This document shows positions 23,868 to 35,120 of a DNA stretch of 64,000 bases, piece by piece. The translations under genes and the position numbers were made by a program. The notes beneath the pieces were generated by a model. The model was not told the origin of the DNA and did no database searches. It was given only the letters and a program-made list of their open reading frames with translations. The stretch comes from Lepisosteus oculatus (taxonomy: Eukaryota > Chordata > Actinopteri > Semionotiformes > Lepisosteidae): contig NC_090716.1 in the NCBI RefSeq assembly GCF_040954835.1, forward strand, positions 8,572,775 to 8,636,774, written 5' to 3'. Numbering within the stretch: the first letter of the stretch is position 1; each line of letters starts with the position of its first letter.

Positions 23868-26800
23868 ATGTCTGCCTTTGCACTGGTGGTCTGCCTGAGC
23901 CTGGGCTCCAGTGCCTTTGCCTCCCATTTGCAAGGTGGGATCATGACCTTCAGTCCCAAAGGAAGAAACCCAGACGGGACTTTCAGGGTAAGAGTTGTGT
24001 TTTCAATATTGGACTGTATAGTGGTTATTGAAAATACTTTTATAGTGGAAAATATCTAATATTTTAATTGCATTTCTTCATCCTGTTTAATCTGTACTTA
24101 ATGCTCAACTGACTTGCACAATGTGTTCTTTCCATTCCATTTTGGCAGGAAGAAAAACCAAAAAGATAAATTACTCCTAATTAAAATACACTGTAATAGT
24201 GCTGACCACAGCAATGTCTGATTCTTGTGAACTAAAGAAAACACTGAGTCAATCATGATCTAAAGGTGTACAATTGTTTTTGCAAGTACCTGTGTTACTG
24301 GTCTGAATAAAGCTATTTTAAAAATGCAAAAGGAATTGTGTGTTTATATGGATATATGACAAATCATTTCAGAAATAAGTAAAGGGGAAAAAATCCTTAT
24401 TATTATAATAGGCTTTCACTACTGGGAAGTGTTAATACAAGATGGACACAAAAAAAGTGCTGATCCTGTCTCTTGTTTTTGAATTTTATGAAACCATAAT
24501 GAATATCTTGATGTGGTAATTATAACTCAAATTATTAACAAATTAGCAAAACTGAATTACAGGTAGACATTCGGTACAAAGAATCCTTTAGAACTGGCTG
24601 CCATCAGGAATTTTACTGGCCATGCCGTAGTGGGAACTGTGGACAAAACACCCATTTTCAATATGGGAAAATAGATGACGACCCATTAGGAGCTGGCTGG
24701 TGTCAGGCAGAGGGAGTCATGACCAGAAGCATTGCCAGTGACAAACCTTTTGAACTGAGGTAAGGAAGTTTTCTCAGTTTTACAAGTGACATAGTAATGT
24801 AATAGGCTGAATGTATTTTTTCAGTTACAAAAAAAATATTTCTTTTTTTGCATTTGTTTGTTTCAATATTACAGTGAGTCAAGCTGTTGCTGGATCTATG
24901 ATTCATACGATACTCCCTCTTGGCAACTTTTGACATATGTTGATCTGGGAACAAGATCGGACACCAGACAACCAAACAGGTCTCCAGTAACTACCCTTCC
25001 ACCAGTAATCAGGTATGGCAATATAGATTGTTTATATATTGTACTCCTGTGTCTTGAGAAGCATTTTGAGATTAAAGATAAATCATGCCTTGTACTAATG
25101 CATTGTATGAAATATAACTTGCTTTAAAATTACCTGCTGTCTTATTTTGTGTTTATCAGAGTCCCCCGAAACTGTCCAATAACATACAGATTACTGGCAC
25201 ATGACCCAGATGGAGATCATGTCAGATGCAGATATGGATTGAGGTCAAACTCGGAATGCTATTCCTGCAACACACATCCAGATTTCAGCCTTGATGAAGT
25301 AAGGTTAAAAGAACCATAGAGTAATGAATCATGACATACACATACAGCAAAGGGTTCTAGAAACAACATATACTTCGGGAATAAACAAAAAGCTCTACAT
25401 ACCACTTAACAGACTCCCCCAAAGAGCACGACTTCATGACTTCACAAAACAGACAATGGGTGAAATTAAAAAATCATTTACCTTTGTTTTAATGAAAATA
25501 TTGCTCAACATCCCTGTTTCTATACTGTATTCATGAAGAACTTAAAATTTTAAATTCAGATTTTAAAACTTTAGATTTATGAATCAGCTCGATAAGCTTA
25601 TTTGTATGTTTAATTTTCTTATTCTAATTTAGAAATTATCTGATAGTATCCACTAACAACAAATGCTTTTGCAATTGCTTATATAATAAATTATATTGCA
25701 ATAATATTTTTTTTCATATTAAAGCGCTTATTTAACTCAGCTTTCATGCAAAAGTCCCAGCTGTCTGTAATATTTTCAATATACTGAATTAGTATATATT
25801 TACCATATATGCATATTTTTATCATGTAAATCCATGGGTCAAAAACAGGTTAATTTTTCCAGTGTTTTGAACTTGCTGTATATGTGTATGTAACCACAGT
25901 TTCTGCTTTTTCCAGAATACATGTACCTTATCGTACCACTACTCATTAAAGACGAATCATCTGTTTGAAATCGTGCTGGAGGATTTTCCAAGGCAGTATG
26001 TTAGTTTAACGTACACAGATGGCACATCGTCCGGCAGATCGCCCTTGGTCCCACACCGTTCTATCCGTTCTATCGGGGGAGGTTCTACGTCACCCTCTCT
26101 GCCTCCCACAGCAGCCTCAAACTGGGGGTGGTGGTTTCCATTGACAACACCTGAACCTACTACGACCACTGAACCTACTACCACAGCAGCCTCAAACTGG
26201 GGGTGGTGGTTTCCATTGACAACACCTGAACCTACTACGACCACTGAACCTACTACCACAGCAGCCTATAACTGGTGGTGGTGGTTTCCAGCAACAACAC
26301 AAGCACCTACTACGACCACTGAACCTACTACCACAGCAGCCTCAAACTGGTGGTGGTGGTTTCCAGCAACAACACAAGCACCTACTACTACCCCTGAACC
26401 TACTACCACAGCAGCCTCAAACTGGGGGTGGTGGTTTCCAGCAACAACACAAGCACCTACTACTACCCCTGAACCTACTACCACAGCAGCCTCAAACTGG
26501 GGGTGGTGGCCTACAACAACCACACCATCCCCAACTACTACAACCACACCATACTCCCGTTCCCTTCTCAGTCCGCCCCTGAGTAAGATTCCTTTACAAT
26601 TTGTTGTTCAAGGTATGTATTTCCAAACCCTTTCCTTAAATTAGAACAAATAAATTAGAATTAAGACAAATAGTCCATTATTTTCTATGGAACTATTTCA
26701 TGTAGGGTAGTGGGTTCATTCTCTTTTTTTTTTTACTTCAGTCTGAATGCAAGGAGAAACAAAACTTCATACTTGGCCAATGACAATGACGGGGGGGACC

Positions 26801-29800
26801 TGTAGTCATCTGCCATTGTGTTAATTGAAACACAACAAAAATCTCTGACAAGAATTTGTTGTTGTCAGACATACAGACGTGTTCTTTATTCTGTAATCAC
26901 GGTATACTTATCTTTATCGTAAGGGGTCAATACACAACTCTTTTGTTTTGAAAAATAATGCAATTGTTTTTTTAGCTCAATGTATTTTCATTTAGATCTA
27001 ACTTTGAAGTTGAGGTTAATTTTAGATTTCTTGTTTTCCGTTGATTTCAGTTGATAACGATGTGCCTTCCTGCACATTTGGAGATTACAGACCCAAGCTC
27101 CTGTCTCCCACCCCAGCCCACGGTGCCTTTCTGAATGCCTCCGTGGATCATGAGTTTGAAATCAGCATTAGAGCACAAGCAAACTACACAACGTAAGACA
27201 TTATGTCTATTTTGTTTATGAAACAGGAAGGCAGTTCAAATTTGTGAAACAATACCCTTGAGTTGTCTCACGCCCCAGCACCTCTGCTCTGTTAAGTACT
27301 AAATGCCCTTTAACCTTTACAGAGCTTGGGGTATGTCAAAAGGGAAAAGGATTGAGGCTCAGTGGAACCTACAGTATTTGCTCATCCTCATTCCCACTGT
27401 TGGTAGAGAAGCCAGTGGTTTGAACCACTATGTAAGAATCAATTGGCAGTTCTAGATTGCAATTGTCAATTGTAGATATTTGTGTTCATCAACACCACAG
27501 GATATCAATCTTTTAACTAAGCAAACTGAGAGACTCGTTCGTGATTCTTTTGTCACCCCATAAAATCAATTATTCCAAATCATGGTTTCTGTGGCTGTTC
27601 AGAACAGCTTGCAAACAATGTGGAATTTTAAAGGGGACTGTAATAGCAACTTTTGAACATTTATGAATGTCTGTTAGGATGCTTAAAATAAAAAAAAAAA
27701 ATAAATATCAAAGCTCTTTATTTACATATTTATTTAATCTTCCAAAGGATATATGACATCAAGATCAGTGGGCCTCTGAATATAACAAAGTCATTCCAAT
27801 ATGACCAAAGATCCAGAATCGGACAAGCATTCATAAAATGGACTCCAACTGAAAATGACTTAAATGATCATGTGCCCATTTGTTTTACTGCAGAGACCAC
27901 AGATGGGTGAGTAAGAGATTAACTATCACTACACACAGTACATACGTTTGCCATGTTATTATTATTATTAATGTTATTATTATATTTTATTATTATTCAA
28001 CATAATCAGTTATTGAAGGTAATTTAAAAAGTGCTAAGGTTAATGTTAATTTTAAATGCTAATTTTAAATTCATTTCATTAACTGATCTCTTTAGATACC
28101 AGTCTGAACTGAGATGTGTTGTTGTCTTTGTTGGAAGAAATCAAATAAGCGCTGGTGAGTACTGTTATTGGAGAAAGCAAAAGGATTTGTGGCAATACAT
28201 ATAGTACCATAGCCGAAATGAGGGCATACTTTCAAGTGGTACTTTTAAATTTCTTTTCTTTTATGTCAGAAAAAATGGTTGTATATATTAATGTTAAAAT
28301 ACATCGTATTGTAAATATCACACTAACAAAAAATAGTTCAATCCACAAGTTCAATTTGCAATTATTTTTTTATTCAATGTGTTTGATGGAAGATAATGAA
28401 TATCTTGTTTTCCAAAGTGAAATTACATCATATGATACTGCACAGTGGTGTTTACAAATAAAATTTGCATTGAACAGGTGAAGCTGACATTGAATGCACT
28501 GAGAACACCATGAAAATTGCTGTGCTCAAGTCTTCAGTCAGAGGAATTCATGAAAGCCATTTACGTCTCAATGACCCCTCATGTACACTGACTTCCAACG
28601 ACACTCATGTAGTTGCAATAATGTCACTTCACTCCTGTGGAACACAGCTTGAGGTAATTACTGTTTCTGATCTTTTTTCCCAAATACAGTGTCTCTCAGT
28701 TAGCATAAAGAAAGTACAATTTTGAAACAGAATATAAATTATTTTACATCATCTAAAATGTTTCCAACTTTTATTGCAGCACCTTTATTTCAAGCACCTT
28801 ATTGCTTCAGAAACATTTCTAATAAACAGTCTAATTATTTTTGTATTCATTATATTTTCAGGAAGATTCCGAATATCTTATTTTCAAAAATGAGATTACA
28901 TCATTTGATAACCTAAACGACATCATAACCAGGAAGCATCTGGTAGAGATTGGATTCTCTTGCTCCTACCCCAAGATGGGTAACGTGTCCTTCGAGTTCA
29001 AAGCGCACAAGATTCCCTACGTGTTCACGGAGTCTGGCTTCGGCAGGTTCACCTATCAGTTTGAGCTCTTCAGCTCCGATCTGTACAACAGAATGATCGA
29101 CTCCAGGTCTTACCCAGTGACAGTCGAACTGCAGCAGATGATTTACATGGACATTGTGGCGACATCATCTCTTCCCAACACCCAGCTGTTTGTGGAGTCT
29201 TGCAGAGCGACTCCTCATGACGACCCCAATGACCCCGTATTCTACGACATCATCAGAAATGGGTAAGCAAATAAAATTGGAGGTTGAGAGGAACTGTGAG
29301 GAAAGACGTCTGCAATCTTTCCTGTGTGAAACATTGCAGAAGTGTAGAGGAGAGGGTCTCAGGGATGTTCCTGGGAGCCCCATGCCTTTCTGTTGCTTCG
29401 CTCTAGCCGAGTCCTTAATCACAGGCTTCTAGATTCACATTGTTATGTTGAGCCTTCTTTAAATTGGAGGTCATGGTTCTTCCCAAACAGAATAGTTGCT
29501 CTCTTCAGATAAGGGGTAAGCAGCTGCTCTTGGAGGTCGAGTTTAATTGCCTCAGGAAGTTGAAAGGGCTGGTAGAGTGGAGCACGAGAACATCAGCAGA
29601 ATAGCTCTGCATCGGCTGTGTTGCCAGTCCATTGTTGTGAAGCAAGAGCTGAGCTCTATGTCAAAACTCTCGAGTTACTGGATAATCATACAGTACATTC
29701 CTCACCTATGCATAGCTGGGGAAGGGTCCAATTGTTGAACCAACACCTGTGTGAGCAGATTCTGTAATGGAGCAATTCGTAAATTTCATTCCAAAAAATT

Positions 29801-31341
29801 CTGCTGCCATTTTGTTTTATTATATGGTCAGAGGCTGGTTAAGCAAATCACATCTTGTTTCTCCTTTTCATTTATTTGTAGATTGTGTGGTATAAAAACC
29901 ATAATTGTGATTAATTTAATATAAAAACATATTTGCTTTGTATTTTTAGGTGTGTTCAAGATAGCACAGTTCAGGTCTTCCCGAGTAACCAGACAGAGTA
30001 CAGGTTTGGAATGGAAGCTTTTGCCTTCATTGGCCAATTTGAAGAGGTAAGAAAGACAATCACATTTATAGCACAACAGTATATTGAATTGAATATATTG
30101 AAATATACAGATTGAGATGAAAAGATCTTACCTTGATGTCAATGTAATTTAAAAAGCTAATGGAAGACAAGAAAAATAATGACTATTAAGATTCCAAAAA
30201 TGTTTTGAATGAAAACAGATGTTACCATATCTAAATATTTATTCCCGCTGTATGTTGTTAATGTACGTTTAAGTGATTTTCATACTTACAGTAATTATAC
30301 AATGAAAGACAATAAAAAAGAGGTTAAGTAAAATACAATACATTTTCATAAGTCAAAAATACCTCTTAAAGAAAAAAGCACATGATGTAAATGCACCTTT
30401 TGTAACTTTTTTCAACTGAGTTTTTCAGGTATTCTTTTTGATATTTCACTGTTATTCAGTACCGTCTATGCCCTTGTGTGATTTAAGGTTTACATCAGCT
30501 GCACAGTCATCTTGTGCCAGGCTGGCAACCCCTACACCAGGTGTGCCCAGGGCTGTACCAATGGCACTTCCAATTCTCATGGGCATCACCTTCACAGGAG
30601 AGCAGTGGCTTCACAGACTGCCAGACACTACATTTCCCAGGGGCCTGTGCGCCTAACCAGGAGCACTGGCAGTGCAGGTAACTTTGGATATGAACTAAAA
30701 GAATCAGTTAAAAAGTCGCTTCAGTGAGAACTTCATTATTTTGTTTAAAAAAAAGTGCAAAACATGGGATGAAAGTATGGTTAGATTCAACCTCACAGTA
30801 TTCATAAACTACTGTACAAACAAAATCTTGTGAGGTAATTTTTCGGTTTGAAATATACTGAAAATAAAGATTTGGAGGTGTTGCAGCTTTTCCTGTAAAG
30901 GCTGTTTCCCATTCTGCATTGACAAAAGCTTACAGTATGTATAATGTATAGGTGTGTCTAATTCTGTGTCTGGAGAGCCAGTTTATCTACAGGATTTCTG
31001 TGTTTCTTTAAAGCACCAGCATGGGACAAGTTCTTGAGACCAGTAATAAGCTGATCTGCTAATAATGCAGCTAATGATTAATGATTAATAATCATTAAGA
31101 GCTGAACTGGAATAAAGTTGCAAAAACACCAGGACTGCATATTCCTGACATAAGATTCAAATTTAAAGCACCATTTATCCCCCTTTTTGCAGCCTCCAGT
31201 TTGAACCTGAACCTGAACCTGAATGTTGTGTTCATCATGGGGACTCTCCTGATTGCACTTGTCCTTGTGTGTGGAACAGTTGTCTACAAAGCCAGGGTGT
31301 CAAGGGTCAGATATGAAGTCCTGCCCACATCCGACTTCTAA
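23868..31341 (+). CDS. ZP-module type I membrane protein, copy C (complete, 13 exons)
   Basis: Exons: 23868-23987, 24563-24759, 24875-25012, 25160-25298, 25916-26612, 27051-27192, 27748-27906, 28096-28154, 28478-28653, 28862-29262, 29950-30046, 30488-30677 and 31193-31341 (stop TAA). Total 2664 nt, 887 aa. The signal peptide (MSAFALVVCLSLGSSAFA) and SHLQGG start match copy B. Phases and all exon lengths except exons 5 and 13 equal those of B. Exon 5 is 697 nt, against 265 in B, because of a 75-bp in-frame tandem repeat encoding Trp-rich and Thr/Pro-rich units (residues about 262-387). The ZP module starts at Cys557. The later dibasic site is HRR. The transmembrane helix is about 850-870, and the tail has YEVL at 879-882. 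Exons 9 and 10 are almost identical to those of B. An orphan exon-10 fragment lies in intron 8. Predicted extracellular, membrane-anchored, heavily O-glycosylated in the repeat; function unknown. Confidence 0.88.
26106..26510 (+). repeat. 75-bp coding tandem repeat in copy C exon 5
   Basis: Units start at 26106, 26181, 26256, 26331 and 26406 (five full 75-bp units), with a partial sixth at 26481. Each encodes 25 residues: TAASNWGWWFP or a variant (NWWWWFP), then a Thr/Pro tract such as TTTTEPTT. The period is exact and a multiple of three, so unit number can change without a frameshift. Neighbouring units share variants (GWWFPLTTPEP in the first two, FPATTQAP in the later ones), which suggests slippage or unequal exchange. 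Thr/Pro runs are typical of mucin-type O-glycosylation. Confidence 0.92.
27955..28003 (+). repeat. TTA-rich microsatellite in copy C intron 7
   Basis: Imperfect (tta)n tract in the intron between exons 7 and 8. No function is suggested. Confidence 0.7.
28389..28443 (+). pseudogene. Orphan partial exon-10 copy inside copy C intron 8
   Basis: This stretch begins gaagataatgaatatcttgt and continues ttccaa…gaaattacatcat. It aligns base for base with the start of exon 10 (28862: gaagattccgaatatcttat). It would encode EDNEYLVFQSEITSYD, against EDSEYLIFKNEITSFD in the real exon. It lies upstream of exon 9, out of order, and stops after about 55 bp with no exon-10 donor. It is best explained as a relic of unequal crossing-over or a small rearrangement. 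Confidence 0.75.
29560..29740 (+). mobile_element. LINE reverse-transcriptase C-terminal fragment in copy C intron 10
   Basis: The frame reads RVEHENISRIA…CQSIVVKQELSSMSKLS. From memory this resembles the region after the reverse transcriptase of a common fish LINE (pattern VEHEI…RSVVVKKELSRKAKLSIYRSIY). It is decayed by substitutions and frameshifts. The LINE clade is uncertain. Confidence 0.45.
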
Positions 31342-31699
31342 TCTTCTTTTAAAGTTCTGAACAGCAGTCTGAGACACAATCGACATGTAGTAAAAGCTAC
31401 ATGCAGCTTTCTTATATTGAAAACATACTTTAGTATAATCATACAATAATTGATCAAAGGCAATTTACTGTCAATCTTAAAAGAGGGAAAATTATACTTG
31501 GTGGTTTCATATTAACATAATTGCTGTGCTGTACATAGATGCATTTCTATTTCCTCATCGGTTTAAATGTCCTATAGAATGCTCTGAATAGATTTTGAGA
31601 AATGGGTTGTTTTTGAAGACTATCATTAGTGTTCTCAATTTGCTTCTTAGCGTGACAGTATTTCCCATACCAGGAAGTAGTTTACTGTTATTTCTGAAC

Positions 31700-32228
31700 A
31701 ATAAATATTAATCCCTTAATACAATGAATGTCTTAAATTAAGGTCCCTATATAACATGCAACTCCCATGAGAATGTGTTTTAAGATGTTGCTCTTTTTGG
31801 ACATTAGGTTCTTTTGAGAATGATAATATTGTATTTAAAGCCTATATGCTTTATCTAGTATAATGGAGAGCCCCTGAAGAGTTGTAGTTTTAATCATTCT
31901 AAGCACATATTGTTTTGCAGTTTGCATGTGAGTCTTAATAGTTCCAATGCAGTATAAAGTGATTTTTTAAAATATTTTTATTGCATTTTTTGATCCCACA
32001 CGTGGCACAGATGGCGGTTTGTTTTATTGTTTACGTACTGATTTTGAAGTTTCTGTAGCACATACGCCAATGATTTTTCTTCAGATTTATTACTGAGAGC
32101 TAAAACACATAAGAAAAAGTGATATAAGCTTAATGACTTTTTTATTTCTCACTCCTTTATATGGACTGTGTTTCTGGAGTTACTATACTTTCTTTGTGAT
32201 TAATTGAATTAATAAAATGTTAAATAAA
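31700..32228 (+). promoter_or_regulatory. Candidate polyadenylation signals of copy C
   Basis: AATAAA at 31700-31705, 32211-32216 and 32223-32228. The first gives a 3' UTR of about 370 bp, similar to copy B, so it is the likeliest site. Confidence 0.4.
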
Positions 32229-32295
32229 ATCTTCTTCTTCCATTTGTTCTCCTTGCTAGATGTTTTTATTGCACAGGCAAACACTTCATGTGTCA

Positions 32296-32600
32296 TATTA
32301 AGATAAGATAAGATCACTTTATTAGACATATACAATTTCTTGTGTTAGGAATTTGTCTTTTTCGTATACCCCAGCTTGCTCTCCATGAGACACACAGACA
32401 CACAAACAGAAAGAAGCTGGTGGTCAGAGCGCAGGGTCAGCCAATGTACTGTGCCCCTGGAGCAGTTGGGGTTAAGGGCCTTGCTCAGGAGCCCAATGGA
32501 GTAGGATTCCTCTGCTGGCCAAGTGATTTGAACTGGAAACCTTCCAGCCACAGGCACAGATCCTGAGCCACAGAGCCACCACTCCACTCCCCCTATTGTC
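32296..32600 (-). mobile_element. tRNA-derived SINE
   Basis: On the minus strand the head at about 32590-32520 has an A-box-like gtggctctgtggctcagg and a B-box-like ggtttccagttcaaatca. These are followed by ggctcctgagcaaggccctt and aacccc, a block typical of fish tRNA-SINEs. It ends at an agataagataaga(tc) tail near 32300. It is diverged and not a functional tRNA gene. Confidence 0.65.
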
Positions 32601-34824
32601 ATACTTTTTACAAAGACTTTGCATTAACACAGAATGAGCACGGTAAGGTAACTTCAGATAAATGGCACCACAAGTTCCCCATATGGGCTCCAGCTTGTGT
32701 GAACTCCTCTCCCAGATAATTTACTTCCCAATACTGAATGAGTGGTAATGCAATTGTTGGAACCTCCAAACAAAGTAATGCTGCTATCAATACTTTCTTA
32801 TTTCTAAAGAATGTCTTGAATTGCTTTTCTGATCGTCTTCAAAAAGAAAAGAACATGGTTAAGAGGTGAAGAGAAAAATAAACCTCATAAAATATGACTG
32901 CATAAAGCAGAATTTAGGGCTGAAATTCAGGATGAAACTCAGGATGCTCCATAGCTTTAGCAACCAAGTAAGTGCTAGCTGAGTTAAATCACTACAGACA
33001 GTTAACATAATTAGAGTAGAACCACACATGTTTAAAGTTCTATAGTGAAAATGTGTTAACAAAACATATTGTTTTATTATGTATAGATGTTTTAAAAATC
33101 TAAACTTTTCTACACATCCCCCAGTGTTAACTTGTTTTGATTGTCTAATATAGTGATTATATTTTTGCCTATTGTATGTTTTACTGTCTCATGAATACAA
33201 CATTGATCACCTTTCTGATCATATTTCTATAATATTTTAATATTCTATTCTATATTACTTCTGATCATATTTTATAATATTTATATTATGCATATCTAAT
33301 TGCATAACTGTAGATATAAGGGTGTTTTATGTATATTATAATATTTGGTTATGTTCTGAATAATGACTATACCAACATATTGAACATATATAATAATGAT
33401 TTGGCCAACATTTGGTGCTGTAAACAGAATGCTACAATCATTATTCTAAATTAAGCCCAAGTACTGCAATTTTTTCTAATAATTCTATTTTTTTATTTTA
33501 TGTCTTTTATTACATATCTTTACACATTCTATACAATATTATAGCATTTTTTAAAAGCAGTGTAGAAAGTGTAGAAAATTGGTGCTTAGTATTTCAAGTT
33601 ATGAATTATAATTATTATTATTAAGATATAAAAATCACTTACTGTATAAATCTCTCCTATAACTCATAATAGGACATTACATAAATTACATTAGGACAAA
33701 TGAAACTTCAACTGTTGACATGACTAAAAGAAAATGTTTGTCCTATCATAATGAAACTTTAAATTGTTTGGGCTTTTAATAAAAGGAGTGTTTAGAACCT
33801 CTAAGAAATGTTTTGCATCATTTGCATTCTCAAGGCAAGTGCAAAATAATTTTTCATAACTAAACCACACCTTAAATAATTTGGCCACATCTTAACAACA
33901 TGTTCCTTTATTAATTACTAGAACATTTTTGCTGCACAATTTGCCTTTCCCTCTCCAGCTATGCATCTCAGTCTGTTTGTGTGGATACAAGAACATAATC
34001 AATACAGAACATGAAGATAGCAAAAAACCTGGTAGTGTTTTTGCTTAGTTTCGTAGCTCAAATGTGTCACATAAAAACACAATTGTCCTTTTTTTCTTCC
34101 ATTGTACTGGGTGTTTAGGGAAAATGTTTTTATGTTTCATGTGGTATTTCCAGTATTCCAAAATGTAAGACTCCTGTAACAAAGGTAACGAAAGATAACA
34201 GGGTACTCTTTGTTTTGGGAGTCTGGATCAAGCTATCCAGCCATGTTGTTAAAGCTGGTATGCTTTGAAAAAGGAACAGGTGAGACCGTAGGCTCAGTTA
34301 GCTACTAGCAACTGACTACAGTATGTTTATATGGGCCAGATGGTCACCTTTCATTTGTATCCTTTCTTATGCTGTTGTGTTTTATGGCTACAATTTGTAT
34401 GGAAATTAATCGCTCAAACTAAAGCGATTACAAAGAATATCCAAGGCATTAAAGAGTTTAGGATACTTCTTCATTAGACAAATTTATTTTTATGGATGCA
34501 ATAATGGTTTCTACATAGAAAATTGAAGCAATAACAATGCAATTTGTTAATAGTAAAACTATGATCAGTAGAGGTACATATCAAGATATTAGCAATGGGG
34601 TGATAAATTGCAAAGGATTCTAGAGGACAACACATGATTGATGATTTTTTAGAAGTTAGGGTTCTAAGTACCATCAGTTGAGAATGTTTCCATAAAAAAC
34701 AGCTTTCTTTAATGACTGTTAATGATTGATTTGAACATTTCTTAAGATATGGTAGTTACACTGTTTCATAAGGAATGCTTTAGATTTTTGTTATTGTTAT
34801 ACATAATAATTATATTATATTTAT

Positions 34825-35120
34825 ACATCCATTTTCTAACTGCATTATCCAATGGTCATGTCATGGGTCATGGGGAAGCCAGAGCCTATCCCAGAAAGCA
34901 ATGGGCACAAGGCAGGATACTCCCTGGATGGGACACTGCAGTGACAATTATGCACAAACTCACAACAGGGCCAATTTTCCCAGAAGCTAATTGATGTACT
35001 CAGAGGAAACCCACACAAACACAGAGAGAAACACAAACTCCATGCAGACAGCACCCCACAAACTGAATCCAAGACCCCAAGAAGCAGCAAAGCTTACCAA
35101 TGTGCCACTGTGCCACCCAT
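34825..35120 (+). repeat. Dispersed fish repeat
   Basis: It contains catccattttctaactgca, gccagagcctatcccagaaa, gcaatgggcacaaggcagga, gggccaattttcccagaagc, catgcagacagcacccc and a final ccaatgtgccactgtgccac. This is a very widespread interspersed sequence in fish genomes, known from memory. It is non-autonomous and its class is unsure. A reverse fragment lies at 8570-8715. Confidence 0.6.

Noticed and set aside
25957-26547. Long minus-strand frames rich in Val/Gly (MVVGSVVVVGSG…)
   Set aside because: Antisense shadow of the copy C exon 5 repeat, open only because the 75-bp unit has no antisense stop in those frames.
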